A stretch of 64,000 nt of DNA, taken from Rhizobium sp. SL42 (lineage in GTDB: Bacteria; Pseudomonadota; Alphaproteobacteria; Rhizobiales; Rhizobiaceae). Shown in pieces: positions 27,657 to 37,100 of the stretch. Under the pieces are notes generated by a model, which saw nothing but the letters and a program-made list of their open reading frames with translations, was not told the origin of the DNA and made no database searches. The position numbers and the translations under genes were made by a program. Numbering within the stretch: position 1 is the first letter of the stretch; the number at the start of each line of letters is the position of its first letter. The stretch spans positions 1,688,001-1,752,000 of the forward strand of contig NZ_CP063397.1 in NCBI RefSeq assembly GCF_021729845.1, written 5' to 3'.

Positions 27657-28892
27657 TCAGCGGGGTCGGCCTCCACTGAATCGGAATGAAAGGTAGAGAT
27701 ACACCACATACATTAGACCATAGCCAACAGCGTAGGCGGCTAGAGTGTTCCGGTATGTCGCAAAGGTAGTGAGTGTTACGACTGTGATTACGAAGAGGCA
27801 GACCTGCCACACAAGATCGATTGGTTGCTTTTCTGCGATAAAGAAAGTGTAGCTAAGCGGACTGCTGACAAAACGCATTGCGAAGAGGGGGAGCAGGATC
27901 AAGGCTACCCTGCCGGCCTCGGCCCATTCCGGTCCAAAGGCGAACACAAATAGCTCAACTCCCACAAGATAAAACGCGATGGTTACGACCATGGAGCCGG
28001 CAGCAAGAACCGTCAAAGTCTCAAGATATGGACCGCGGCAGGAGCCTGTTGCCCGCCAGCTTTCCGATGCGCGCCGCTTAAATACATCCAGCACCGCCGA
28101 GCCGAGGAGTGAGATTGGCGCCCCCAGCATCCGGAATGCCATCGCGACATAGCCTGCAATGTCTGCACCGAAACGGTGTGATATTAGAATGAGTGGAAGC
28201 TGGGCCGCCGCCGTGTTCACTGTGCCCGCCGGAAGTGCATAAATCGGGAAACGCCTGTAGCGTTTCCAAAAGTTGAAAAGTGTTCTGCGTCCCTCGGCAA
28301 GCCTGGGCGGACGCAGTTTCCACGCCATCAGCAAAGCGCCGCTGACAACGCCGGTCAGGTGTGCCTGGGCGAGAGTGCCTGCCGATGGCTGAACGAAACC
28401 AACGGCGATTTGCAGTCCTGTTATGATGGCTGCCTGCGTGATCCGCATCATGGACAGAGCCCGAAACTGGCCTTCCGAGGCCGCCCATGACTGCAGGATA
28501 AGCACACTGGCCGCTGCCGCAACAGCCGGGACGAAGAGCGCAATCAGTGTGGATGGGACGTCTTCGAGATACGGCGCGTAAAGCGGCCAAAGGCATGCAC
28601 CGGTTATCGCAACGGCACTTAATATGGCCGCGGCCGTGATCAGGGCGGAGCTCGCAGCCTGCGCTCTTGGCGCGCCATTTTCCTCCAGCGGCAATGCGGT
28701 TTCAAATCGTCCGGTCGACAGCACGGCTCCGATTTGCACAAGTCCGAACCAGGTCATGAACATCCCGAACTCGGCTGGAATGAAAAGTCGTGCGATGACC
28801 AGCGAACCCAGGATCGGTATGATCTGTGCAGCCGCGGTGCCTGAAAACACGAGCAGGACTGCGCGCCAGTAGCTTCTACGTTCACCGGTCAA
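27657..28892 (-). CDS. Wzx-like polysaccharide flippase
   Basis: The 411-residue protein has about twelve hydrophobic segments and the O-antigen flippase pattern: GTAAAQIIPILGSLVIARLFIPAEFGMFMTWFGLVQIGAVLSTGRFETALPL near the N terminus, then FPIYALPAGTVNTAAAQLPLILI and VAMAFRMLGAPISLLGSAV. It would move lipid-linked repeat units across the inner membrane for the polymerase and glycosyltransferases encoded further along. The start is a TTG at 28892 with AAAGG upstream. It is divergent from the nine-gene operon across a 292-nt gap. Confidence 0.8.
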   Translation of the reverse strand: MTGERRSYWRAVLLVFSGTAAAQIIPILGSLVIARLFIPAEFGMFMTWFGLVQIGAVLSTGRFETALPLEENGAPRAQAASSALITAAAILSAVAITGACLWPLYAPYLEDVPSTLIALFVPAVAAAASVLILQSWAASEGQFRALSMMRITQAAIITGLQIAVGFVQPSAGTLAQAHLTGVVSGALLMAWKLRPPRLAEGRRTLFNFWKRYRRFPIYALPAGTVNTAAAQLPLILISHRFGADIAGYVAMAFRMLGAPISLLGSAVLDVFKRRASESWRATGSCRGPYLETLTVLAAGSMVVTIAFYLVGVELFVFAFGPEWAEAGRVALILLPLFAMRFVSSPLSYTFFIAEKQPIDLVWQVCLFVITVVTLTTFATYRNTLAAYAVGYGLMYVVYLYLSFRFSGGRPR

Positions 28893-29184
28893 TCGGGCTG
28901 CCTTTGCTTTTCCGGCCGCTGGAAGGCCTTCGTCGGTAGCAATTTCTGTCGGCGGAACTCCGCGAGGACAAGATTCTGTGCTGGCGCTGATTACCCAAAA
29001 CGGGCGGATATGGCAAATTCAAAGGATTTTTTTGTGGCTTCAATTCCTGTGGGGTTTGGCGCACGCGCTTGCATGGTTTGGCCTCGTTGGTTAAGCGTGA
29101 ACGCAAAGAGTGAATCTCTCCCTGGCACAACAAAGCTGGGCCACATGCGAGCCGACAACGCCGATCGCGAATGAAAGCAGTCAA

Positions 29185-30234
29185 ATGCCAGAAATTTCAC
29201 TTGTAATCCCAGCCTTCAACGAAGCGGCGATCATTACCAATACTGTGAAGGAGCTCGATGACTATATGCGGGCTTCCATGCCAGGGCGAACCTTTGAAAT
29301 CATTGTGGTTGACGATGGTTCGACGGATGGGATGGCCGATCGGTTGGATGGTTTGGCGATGGATAACCTGAAGGTAGAGCGTCATCCACGCAATCTGGGC
29401 AGGGGGGCGGGAATTCGCACTGGCTTTGCGGCTTCATCAGGCGACTTTGTGGTCACATTGGATTCGGACTTGTCCTATTCTCCTGACCATATACCGAGGC
29501 TGATAGCGCCGCTTGAAGCCAATGTTGCTGATGTCGTGCTGGCGTCAGCGTACCATCCAGACGGCACGGTAAGAAACGTGCCGCTTTTCCGGGCCAAGCT
29601 TTCGTACTACGGCAATAAGGTACTGAGCGCTGGTGTACGTGGCCAACTTCACACTTTGACCTGCATGGTGCGCGCATATCGGCGCGACGTTGTGAAAAGT
29701 CTGGAACTTGTCAGTGCGGGCAAAGATCTCCACATCGAGATTATCCAGAAGGCAAATCTGTTCGGATTTCGTATCGCGGAAATCCCGGCTGTTCTCGACT
29801 GGCGAGATAAGTCTCGCGCGAAACGCGTGGGCAAAGGTGGTTCTTTCCCGTTATTTGCGATGTCAGGTACTATCGCGGCTCATCTTGTGTACAACTATGT
29901 ATTGCGTCCTGGCGCTATGCTGTTCTTGCCGGTAGCGGCGCTGTCAGCTGTCGTTGTAATCGGGTTGCTGCTGTTGCTGGTCAGCTTTGCGATGCGAGCT
30001 TACCAGTTGCTGGATCGGGGAATCCTGGCGGCGATTTATGAGGGACTCCGTGAAACCCTGCTAAACGGAAGCTTGACGCTCGGTCTGGTGGCGGGCAGCC
30101 TTGTCTTGCTGCTTATATTCATTGCCTTCTATTTCCAGTCTCTGCAGAGCAAGAAGCAGTTTGAAGAAATGTACATTCTGATGTCGCGCATGAACGACAA
30201 GATTAAGCAGTTGCAGCGGGACAGAGAGGCCTGA
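29185..30234 (+). CDS. Family 2 glycosyltransferase, DPM-synthase-like, membrane-anchored
   Basis: The 349-residue enzyme has the GT2 core: SLVIPAFNEAAIITNTVKELDDYM, EIIVVDDGSTDG, the DxD-type DSDLSY, and LHIEIIQKANLFGFRIAEIP. Two C-terminal hydrophobic segments (about residues 250-315) are followed by a short coiled-coil tail. This resembles enzymes moving a sugar from a nucleotide to polyprenyl phosphate. The start ATG 29185 is chosen because the upstream extension is not GT2-like. First gene of the coupled operon; it overlaps asnB by 1 nt (TGATG). Confidence 0.85.
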   Translation: MPEISLVIPAFNEAAIITNTVKELDDYMRASMPGRTFEIIVVDDGSTDGMADRLDGLAMDNLKVERHPRNLGRGAGIRTGFAASSGDFVVTLDSDLSYSPDHIPRLIAPLEANVADVVLASAYHPDGTVRNVPLFRAKLSYYGNKVLSAGVRGQLHTLTCMVRAYRRDVVKSLELVSAGKDLHIEIIQKANLFGFRIAEIPAVLDWRDKSRAKRVGKGGSFPLFAMSGTIAAHLVYNYVLRPGAMLFLPVAALSAVVVIGLLLLLVSFAMRAYQLLDRGILAAIYEGLRETLLNGSLTLGLVAGSLVLLLIFIAFYFQSLQSKKQFEEMYILMSRMNDKIKQLQRDREA

Positions 30235-32141
30235 TGTGCGGAATATGTGGCATCTATGGGCCGGAAGCTTCGTCAGACTCCGTAGACACCATGTTGTCGC
30301 TGATGGAGCGCCGCGGACCCGACGGTTTTGGCAGCTTCGCGTCTGACGGAGTTGTGCTAGGGCACAGGCGCCTTGCGATCGTCGATCTTTCCGACCGTGG
30401 TCGCCAGCCGATGATATCCGATGATGGAATGGTCGCTATATCGGTCAATGGCGAGATCTATAACTATCAGGCGCTTCGCAGCGAACTGGAAGCACTCGGC
30501 CATGTTTTCCGATCTGATTGTGACAGTGAAACGGTCATTCATGCATGGCGCGCTTGGGGGGCGGACAGCTTTGCGCGGATCAATGGCATGTTTGCCATCG
30601 CACTCTATGACAAACCAAGCCATTCGCTCTATCTTGTCCGCGACAGGATGGGCATCAAGCCGATTTTCTTCTGGCGCAACGCGGACACAGTACTCTTTGC
30701 GTCCGATATGCGGGCGATTGTCGCAGCCAGTGGACGCAAGCAATGGCCACTTTCGACTACGGGCCTTCAGCAATATCTTACATACCAGAATCGTTTCGAT
30801 GGAGAAACGATGCTGGAGGGCATCCACATGGTGCGCCCCGGTGAGATGCTGCGCATCCACGCATCAGGTCTCGAATCCACGGCCTTCGCCAATCCTCTTG
30901 ACGCGGGAGAACGACATGAGCGGTCTTTTGACAAGGCGGTATCGGACTTCAAGTCCATCTTCTTAGATGCAGTCGATCGTCATCTGATGAGCGATGTGCC
31001 GCTCGCATCTTACCTAAGCGCTGGAATTGACAGTGGCATGGTCACGCTTTCGGCTGCGGCCCGTTTGCAGGGGAGTGGGCCAGCTGCTTTCACCGGAACT
31101 TTCGATCGCGGCGGTTGGTACGACGAGGCCACAGGCGCCAGTCTGACGGCGGCGAGCATGAAGCTTAGCCATCAATTGGTTCATATTGATGCAGACAGAT
31201 TCGAAGAAAATTTTGACGATTTGATCTATGCTCTGGAAGAACCGCGCATGGGTACCGGGGCATTGCCGCAATATCTCGTCGCAAAAAAAGTTGCGGAAAC
31301 GCATAAAGTCGTTTTGACCGGTCACGGTGGGGACGAACTATTTTCCGGGTATCCGGTTTTTAAATTTCTTGCTCTTCGCAATGCGTGCGTCAAAGATCGA
31401 CGAAATATCTGGCCCCTACTGCGCTCGCTCAGAATTTCAGAAATACCGCATATTGTCTATTTCACTCTCTCTGCGATCTTTGGTCGCTCAGACAGGCCCT
31501 TCCTGCCCGTGCTGTTCGGTAGGAAGCGGCTGTCGAGGTTGCTGCGTCCTGAAGTTGGCGCCGCGGTGCTGGGTCCACTGCGCGGATCCGGGGGCGTCAA
31601 TCCCGTCGAAATGAGTTTTGACGAATTGATGCGTCAGTACATTCAGGATTATTTGCCGGGACTGCTTGTCGTTGAAGATAAAATTTCGATGGCGCACGCG
31701 TTGGAGTCAAGGACACCGTTGCTGGACAACGAACTGGTGGCGTTCTCGCTTTCGCTGCCCCCGGCAGTGAAATTACATGGCAATAATTTGAAGGCAATTC
31801 CAAGGGCCGCTGCACGAGGGATCTTGCCGGACGCAATCTTCGACATGCCGAAAAGGGGATTTCCAAATCCGCTTGCCAGTTGGCTGCGCGGTCCCTTGTC
31901 CGAGTGGATGCGAGCGCGACTGTGCGATCCACATGGCTCTCTCAGCACGATATTCGATCGTGGCGCTTTGGATACCATGGCAAACGGATATTTACGTTCT
32001 TGGCGGCGCCGGTTTCGTCCGCTCGACGAGATCGCCACCCATCGAATTTTCATGCTGCTTTCGCTGGAGAGCTTCATGCGCCAATATCGCGACAGGTTAG
32101 GTGTAGTGCTGACTCCTCCATCGAATGGAGAGCAAAGCTGA
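30234..32141 (+). CDS. AsnB-like glutamine-dependent amidotransferase
   Basis: The 635-residue protein has a class II glutaminase domain (MCGICGIYG, nucleophile Cys2; RRGPDGFG; LGHRRLAIVDL) and an asparagine-synthetase-type ATP pyrophosphatase domain. The PP-loop reads SAGIDS at residues 262-267 in place of the usual SGG(I/L)DS. Such enzymes in glycan clusters amidate carboxyl groups of uronic acids or amino acids instead of making free asparagine. It is coupled at both ends by 1-nt TGATG overlaps. Confidence 0.85.
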   Translation: MCGICGIYGPEASSDSVDTMLSLMERRGPDGFGSFASDGVVLGHRRLAIVDLSDRGRQPMISDDGMVAISVNGEIYNYQALRSELEALGHVFRSDCDSETVIHAWRAWGADSFARINGMFAIALYDKPSHSLYLVRDRMGIKPIFFWRNADTVLFASDMRAIVAASGRKQWPLSTTGLQQYLTYQNRFDGETMLEGIHMVRPGEMLRIHASGLESTAFANPLDAGERHERSFDKAVSDFKSIFLDAVDRHLMSDVPLASYLSAGIDSGMVTLSAAARLQGSGPAAFTGTFDRGGWYDEATGASLTAASMKLSHQLVHIDADRFEENFDDLIYALEEPRMGTGALPQYLVAKKVAETHKVVLTGHGGDELFSGYPVFKFLALRNACVKDRRNIWPLLRSLRISEIPHIVYFTLSAIFGRSDRPFLPVLFGRKRLSRLLRPEVGAAVLGPLRGSGGVNPVEMSFDELMRQYIQDYLPGLLVVEDKISMAHALESRTPLLDNELVAFSLSLPPAVKLHGNNLKAIPRAAARGILPDAIFDMPKRGFPNPLASWLRGPLSEWMRARLCDPHGSLSTIFDRGALDTMANGYLRSWRRRFRPLDEIATHRIFMLLSLESFMRQYRDRLGVVLTPPSNGEQS

Positions 32142-33688
32142 TGCTTCGCCTCCTAAGGCCTGATTTGGCCCGCAATGCCTATGCATTGGAGCTTGATGCA
32201 CAGCTCCCGCGTGTATTGGCGCTTGCGGATCGAGATTCTTTGAGCAGCACGCGCGGACTGGGCGACCGGCAATACTGGGGCTGGAAGCTGATTGACTTTG
32301 CCAACGGAACCCTGCAGGGCGGCGTTAATGGCCTGTCCGCTCTGCTGAAAGCCGAAGCCTTTGGTCCGTCCATCGACCCGTCGGCTGTTCGCAATCTTGT
32401 TTCGACGATGATGGACGCCACCGTCCGACTCATGCGGAAGGATGGCAGTTTTGAGGAAGCTCTGCCGTACGAGCAGTCCTATTGCGTGACCGCGCTGGTA
32501 CTTTACGATCATTTGCAGGCACTGTCTCGACTGTATCCTGATGCCGGCACTCAAGCTGCACGATTGGCTCCCGCCTGCCGTTTCCTTGTGACGCGCGACG
32601 AGACGCATGGCATGATATCAAATCATCTTGCGACAGCGGTCGCTGCGCTGCTGCGCTTTCACGCGTTGACGGGTGATCGATCGGCATTGGCAAAGGCCGA
32701 ACTACTTCTGACCCGCATTCTCGACCGCCAATCTGATGAAGGCTGGTTCGAGGAATACGGCGGTGCCGATCCGGGCTACCAGACCTTGTGTATGAGCCAT
32801 TTGGCCGATGCCGCAATTTTGATTGATAGCACGCGTCTCTGGAATGCCTTGGCCAAGGCAACGGAATTCATCTCGCATTTCGCTCATCCCGATGGGTCAT
32901 TCGGCGGGATCTACGGAAGCCGGGCGACGCGAATCTATTATCCGGTCGCAATGGAGAGGCTTGCTGCACGCTTCAATCGTGCCGCCGTGATCCGCGATTT
33001 TATGCGCAATTCCATTCGCCGTCATGCAACGGTTACCCTTTCGGCAATCGATCAGCCGAATCTACTGCCGGTGTTCAATAATTATGCGGAGGCGCTGTGT
33101 GAGGACGCCACTGCCGACAATTCTGAAGTGCTCTCGCCGGTAGTGCCGGGCCGTGTGGTCATGCCTCAAGCCGGTCTGTTGGTGGATATTGGGCCCCGCC
33201 ACCACAGCATTATCTCCACGCGCAAGGCTGTCGTCTATCACTGGTCCGACGCACCGTGCCCGTTGATCGACACGGGTGTCGCGCTGGCCGATTCCGGAGG
33301 GAATGTCTTTACAAGCCAGAGTGATCCCGATCCATGCATCAGCATTGACGGCGATCAGGTGATCATCACGGGACACCTTGCCAGGCGTGTCATGCCCTTG
33401 CCCAATCCTTTCAATTTCTTGGTTCTGAGGATCCTTGCTACCACCTTGATGCGCGTACCCTCGCTGGGTGCACTGGTGAAGAAAATTATCGCGAGACTGC
33501 TGGTTGGAACCCGTAGACGGAGCGTTCTGCGTTTTAGACGCGTCATTACTCTGGGTGAAACCCTCACGATCTCGGATGAACATGATGGCGGTCTTCAACG
33601 GCTGCCTTGTCTCGGCACCTTCTCTGTCATACACATGGCGAGCTCGGGCTATTGGCAAGTCGGAGACACTGCCGGGGAACAGAAATGA
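32141..33688 (+). CDS. Alpha/alpha-toroid protein of unknown function
   Basis: The 515-residue protein has a helical N-terminal half with repeated toroid-type helix pairs (e.g. FEEALPYEQSYCVTALVLYDHL, NHLATAVAALLRFHALTGDRSALAKAELLLTRILDRQSDEGWFEEYGG, CMSHLADAAILIDS, HPDGSFGGIYGSR). A beta-rich C-terminal half follows (from about 340; MPQAGLLVDIGPRHHSIISTRKAVVYHW). The layout is reminiscent of heparinase II/III-like lyases and six-hairpin glycosidases, but I could not identify catalytic residues, and it may be an assembly or modifying factor. It follows asnB with a TGATG overlap and overlaps the DegT gene by 4 nt. Confidence 0.6.
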   Translation: MLRLLRPDLARNAYALELDAQLPRVLALADRDSLSSTRGLGDRQYWGWKLIDFANGTLQGGVNGLSALLKAEAFGPSIDPSAVRNLVSTMMDATVRLMRKDGSFEEALPYEQSYCVTALVLYDHLQALSRLYPDAGTQAARLAPACRFLVTRDETHGMISNHLATAVAALLRFHALTGDRSALAKAELLLTRILDRQSDEGWFEEYGGADPGYQTLCMSHLADAAILIDSTRLWNALAKATEFISHFAHPDGSFGGIYGSRATRIYYPVAMERLAARFNRAAVIRDFMRNSIRRHATVTLSAIDQPNLLPVFNNYAEALCEDATADNSEVLSPVVPGRVVMPQAGLLVDIGPRHHSIISTRKAVVYHWSDAPCPLIDTGVALADSGGNVFTSQSDPDPCISIDGDQVIITGHLARRVMPLPNPFNFLVLRILATTLMRVPSLGALVKKIIARLLVGTRRRSVLRFRRVITLGETLTISDEHDGGLQRLPCLGTFSVIHMASSGYWQVGDTAGEQK

Positions 33689-34863
33689 TACCGCGCCTGC
33701 GCCCAGCGACGGGATTGTTTGATGTTATCGCAGCGTTCGTCGGGCGATATCATGTCGTTGAGTTCGAGAGATCTTTCGCCAAGCTTATGGGGCAGGCCCA
33801 TGCGATCGCGTTTCCCTACGGTCGCACGGCGCAGATGATGCTCATCGAGGCGCTTGGGTTCAAGGATCGCGATATTCTCTTGCCAGCATACAGTTGCGTG
33901 GTTGTCGCCCATGCAATTGTTCTTTCCGGAAATCGGCCGGTGTTCATAGATAGTGAGCCGGGTGGCTTCAATATGGATCTGGACAAGGCTGAAGCTGCGA
34001 TCACAGAGCGCACCGCCGCCATCATTGCAACATCGATACATGGATATCCGGTCGATCTCGATCGTTTGGAACGGCTTTCAGCGGCACATTCCGAAGTGGT
34101 TATCCTTCAGGATTGTGCCCATTCATTTTCTGCAGAATGGCAGGGTAGCCCTGTGCAGCGAGCCGGCCGCGCTGCTATTTTCGGCCTGAACATCTCGAAA
34201 TTGATGACGTCGATCTTTGGTGGAATGATTACGACCGATGATACGGAATTGGCCGAAAAGCTGCGTGCCGTTCGGGCCAGACAGATCAAGGGGGCAGGGG
34301 GACGTCGCATCGGGCGAGCATTGTATCTCGGTGCGGCGACCGTTGCGCTTGTTCCATCGATATTCTCTTTCGTCCGGTATATTTCAAGGTTTGGACTGCT
34401 TGATCGCTTCGTGCGGTATTATGATGAAACTCTGATCGACATTCCTGCCGACTATCTGGACCAGATCGGGCGCGCAGAAGCGTCTGTCGGTGTTCGCCAA
34501 TGCGCAGCCTACCCCGGAATTGTTGAGCACCGGCGCCACATCGCCGGAATCTATAATACGATGCTTGAGAGCCGATATCCGGAAGGTCGGCCTCCGATGG
34601 TCGAGGGGGCAACATGGTCTCACTATGTGTTGCGCGTGCCGGACCCCGAAAAGCTGGTCCGAGAAGCAGCAGCGCGCGGTATTGAGATAGGCCGGATAAT
34701 CGACTATTGCGTTCCGGATATGCCCGCGTATCGGGAAATTGCCGCAAGCCAGGGTCCTTTCGACGAGACCCGCAGGCTCAATGCATCGGTCGTCAATCTA
34801 CCCTTGTGGGTGAGCGAAAGAACTGCACGAAGGGTGGCTGCGACTTTGGGAGCTATTTTATGA
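33685..34863 (+). CDS. DegT/DnrJ/EryC1-family PLP aminotransferase (operon copy)
   Basis: The 392-residue protein has the sugar aminotransferase fold: YGRTAQMMLIEALGFKDRDILLPAYSC, the cofactor Asp in LQDCAHSFSAE, and the PLP Lys in FGLNISKLMTSIFGGMI (K172). The long insert with LGAATVALVPSIFSFVRYISRFGL between 215 and 250 is unusual and hydrophobic, suggesting membrane association. Substrate would be a keto-sugar. It is coupled by ATGA overlaps on both sides. The second DegT gene in this window (49190-50299) is only distantly similar. Confidence 0.8.
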   Translation: MIPRLRPATGLFDVIAAFVGRYHVVEFERSFAKLMGQAHAIAFPYGRTAQMMLIEALGFKDRDILLPAYSCVVVAHAIVLSGNRPVFIDSEPGGFNMDLDKAEAAITERTAAIIATSIHGYPVDLDRLERLSAAHSEVVILQDCAHSFSAEWQGSPVQRAGRAAIFGLNISKLMTSIFGGMITTDDTELAEKLRAVRARQIKGAGGRRIGRALYLGAATVALVPSIFSFVRYISRFGLLDRFVRYYDETLIDIPADYLDQIGRAEASVGVRQCAAYPGIVEHRRHIAGIYNTMLESRYPEGRPPMVEGATWSHYVLRVPDPEKLVREAAARGIEIGRIIDYCVPDMPAYREIAASQGPFDETRRLNASVVNLPLWVSERTARRVAATLGAIL

Positions 34864-35717
34864 GCGACACCAGCAAGCACGATATCGTGCCAACGATAGA
34901 CAGCGTCCGTGCCTTTTGGAATGGCAATCCCCTTTGGACTGGCGAGAGCGATTTCGAGCCGGGAAGCAGGCCGTTCTTTGAGGAACACCGCCGAGTCTGC
35001 CGAGACGACTGTTTTGCCGGGCAAGTCGATGACCGCATTTTCGCGCCGGCCGCAGACGCGCGCGTGTTGGATCTGGGATGTGGCATCGGATTTTGGCTGG
35101 TGGAGTTTTGGGAACGCGGCTTTCGCAACCTGACTGGGGTAGACCTTTCACACAATTCTTTGGAAATCGCTCGCCAGCGTTGCAATGTTTATGACGTGTC
35201 TGCGCAACTGCATGTTGGAAACGCTGAAGCACTTGATTTCGAAACGGGAAGCTTCGATCACGTCAACTGCCAGGGCGTTATTCATCACACGCCGAACACA
35301 CAACAGGCACTCAACGAAATCGCGAGGGTGCTGCGTCCTGGTGGCACCGCTTCGGTATCAGTATACTATCGCAACGTCGCTCTGAGACACTGGAGTTTGG
35401 TTCGACCTCTGGCAAAGTTTGCGGCGGTGCTGGGAAGCCGGCTCAGGGGTAGAGGCCGCGAAGGCATCTATGCGTTAGCAGATGCTGATGAGATTGTGCG
35501 ACACTACGATGGCGATGCCAATCCGGTAGGAAAGGCCTACACGCGCCAACAGTTTGAGGACATGGCACGCGAGCAGTTTGAGATCACTGAAGTGTACTAT
35601 CATTTTTTCCCGGCGCGTTCTTTGCCAATTCGTATCCCTGCGGTTCTCCATCGTGTCCTCGATCGACACCTTCCATTCATGATATATCTCAATCTCAGAC
35701 GCCGCGAGGCACGCTGA
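34860..35717 (+). CDS. Class I SAM-dependent methyltransferase A
   Basis: The 285-residue enzyme has motif I VLDLGCGIGFWLVEF, motif II acidic residue in LTGVDLSHNSLEIAR, and the later FDHVNCQGVIHHTPNTQQALNEIARVLRPGGTASVSVYY. A C-terminal tail (PARSLPIRIPAVLHRVLDRHLPFMIYLNLRRREAR) is hydrophobic-basic. It probably methylates a glycan hydroxyl or amine. It is coupled to the DegT gene by 4 nt, and the next gene starts 22 nt later. Confidence 0.85.
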   Translation: MSDTSKHDIVPTIDSVRAFWNGNPLWTGESDFEPGSRPFFEEHRRVCRDDCFAGQVDDRIFAPAADARVLDLGCGIGFWLVEFWERGFRNLTGVDLSHNSLEIARQRCNVYDVSAQLHVGNAEALDFETGSFDHVNCQGVIHHTPNTQQALNEIARVLRPGGTASVSVYYRNVALRHWSLVRPLAKFAAVLGSRLRGRGREGIYALADADEIVRHYDGDANPVGKAYTRQQFEDMAREQFEITEVYYHFFPARSLPIRIPAVLHRVLDRHLPFMIYLNLRRREAR

Positions 35718-35739
35718 TGCAAACGGAACGGTCTGCCAA

Positions 35740-36516
35740 ATGAGTTTCAACGCCTATGGGCACCAGTTGCCTTATGCCATCTCGAAACGCCTTTTTGGTG
35801 ATCGGCGGCGATTTGGCAAGTTGCCGGACGTAAGCGATCCTTCCTGGCAGGAATGGCTCCGTCGTGACTTCGATTTCTACATGGCAAACCAGCGTACATC
35901 CGTAGGCATGACGGTAAATCAGTCAGGTTATAGAGTCGTGTCGCGGTCCGATCTCGAGGGCAAGCGCGTGCTGGAGATCGGTCCCGGCGCGGTCGAACAC
36001 ATTCAGCACTGGGCGGGGAGGCCGTCACATTGGACGAACTACGATATCCGCGCCGACCTTCTTGAAGTGGCGGGAAAGCGCATTGACGAAGCCGGCGTGC
36101 CCCACGACGATGTGCTTGCAAACCCGGACGCGAAAAAGCTGCCATTCGCGGACAATTCCTTCGATGCTGTCTTCACCTTCTATGCGCTGGAGCATATCCA
36201 CCCGCTCGACGAGCACCTTGCCGAGATTGAGCGCGTGCTGCGTCCCGGAGGCCAACTCGTAGGCGCGATCCCTTGCGAAGGAGGGCTCGCATGGGGCATG
36301 GGGCGCATGCTCACTTCACGGCGGTGGTTGAGAAAACACACGTCCATCGATCCCGACAGGCTTATCTGTTGGGAGCATCCGAATTTTGCCGACTTGATCT
36401 TGAATCAACTGACTGCACGCTTCGAACGTCAAACACTGTCATTCTGGCCGCTCGCCGTGCCTTCGATTGATCTGAATCTGATTGCCAGTTTCGTATTTAG
36501 GAAGCCAGGTAAGTGA
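35740..36516 (+). CDS. Class I SAM-dependent methyltransferase B
   Basis: The 258-residue enzyme has VLEIGPGAVEHIQHW (motif I), YDIRADLLEVAGKRI and LPFADNSFDAVFTFYALEHIHPLDEHLAEIERVLRPGGQLVGAIPCEGG. It shows little similarity to methyltransferase A beyond the common motifs, so the operon likely adds two different methyl groups or acts at two positions. The stop overlaps the GTG start of the formyltransferase gene by 4 nt (GTGA). Confidence 0.85.
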   Translation: MSFNAYGHQLPYAISKRLFGDRRRFGKLPDVSDPSWQEWLRRDFDFYMANQRTSVGMTVNQSGYRVVSRSDLEGKRVLEIGPGAVEHIQHWAGRPSHWTNYDIRADLLEVAGKRIDEAGVPHDDVLANPDAKKLPFADNSFDAVFTFYALEHIHPLDEHLAEIERVLRPGGQLVGAIPCEGGLAWGMGRMLTSRRWLRKHTSIDPDRLICWEHPNFADLILNQLTARFERQTLSFWPLAVPSIDLNLIASFVFRKPGK

Positions 36517-37100
36517 CGGTTCTGTTGGCAGTCGGCGATGATTATTGGGGCGCGAGAGCAGAGGCAATTGCGGCATCCTATAGCCATGTTTGTGTTGCCG
36601 TTGACCGCTCGGGTGGGCTTGGCAGGGCGTTGAGATTGGTCGCGCGTGGCTCGATACCCCTGCCGGCAGCAATCAGCATGTTTGCCGCGGCGCACTCGCT
36701 TCCCTCCAGCAGACCGAATACATCACAGTCATTCACGAGCAATCCGGATCTGCGCGATCTTGCGGCCAGCAAAAGAGCTTCGCTTATCGTGCTTTTCCGT
36801 GCCGGTTTGATCATATCGGGCACCACACTCGATGGCTATAAAGTGACGAATGTGCATTGTGCCGATATAAATGGGTTTGGCGGTCTTGCATCCATCTGGC
36901 GTGCTTTGAAAGCTGGGGCGGTAAAGCAATGCGCGACACTTCATGAAGTGACCAATCGAATTGATGAAGGAAATGTGCTGGACACAGAACCCTATTTGCT
37001 GGACCGTACGTCTAGCTACGCGAAGAACGAATATGCCGCATATCAAGCCGGCTTGCGCTTACTTGATCGCACTCTTGCTCTAACTAAGAGCGAGCAATGA
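36513..37100 (+). CDS. Formyltransferase-family protein
   Basis: The 195-residue protein has the formyltransferase core: LASKRASLIVLFRAGLIISGTTLDGYKVTNVHCADINGFGGLASIWRALKAGAVKQCATLHEVTNRIDEGNVLDTEP. The catalytic-style N-x-H (TNVHCADINGFGG) is present, with an Asp further along. Such enzymes use formyl-tetrahydrofolate to N-formylate amino sugars in LPS, or act on other amines. It is short, so it has only the catalytic domain. GTG start; coupled at both ends. Confidence 0.75.
   Translation: MTVLLAVGDDYWGARAEAIAASYSHVCVAVDRSGGLGRALRLVARGSIPLPAAISMFAAAHSLPSSRPNTSQSFTSNPDLRDLAASKRASLIVLFRAGLIISGTTLDGYKVTNVHCADINGFGGLASIWRALKAGAVKQCATLHEVTNRIDEGNVLDTEPYLLDRTSSYAKNEYAAYQAGLRLLDRTLALTKSEQ

Noticed and set aside
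27398..27709. Minus-strand frame containing WLGRQDSNLGMPVPKTGALPLGDAP
   Set aside because: It reads through the tRNA-Gln gene antisense. This kind of translation is a familiar artefact of tRNA genes.
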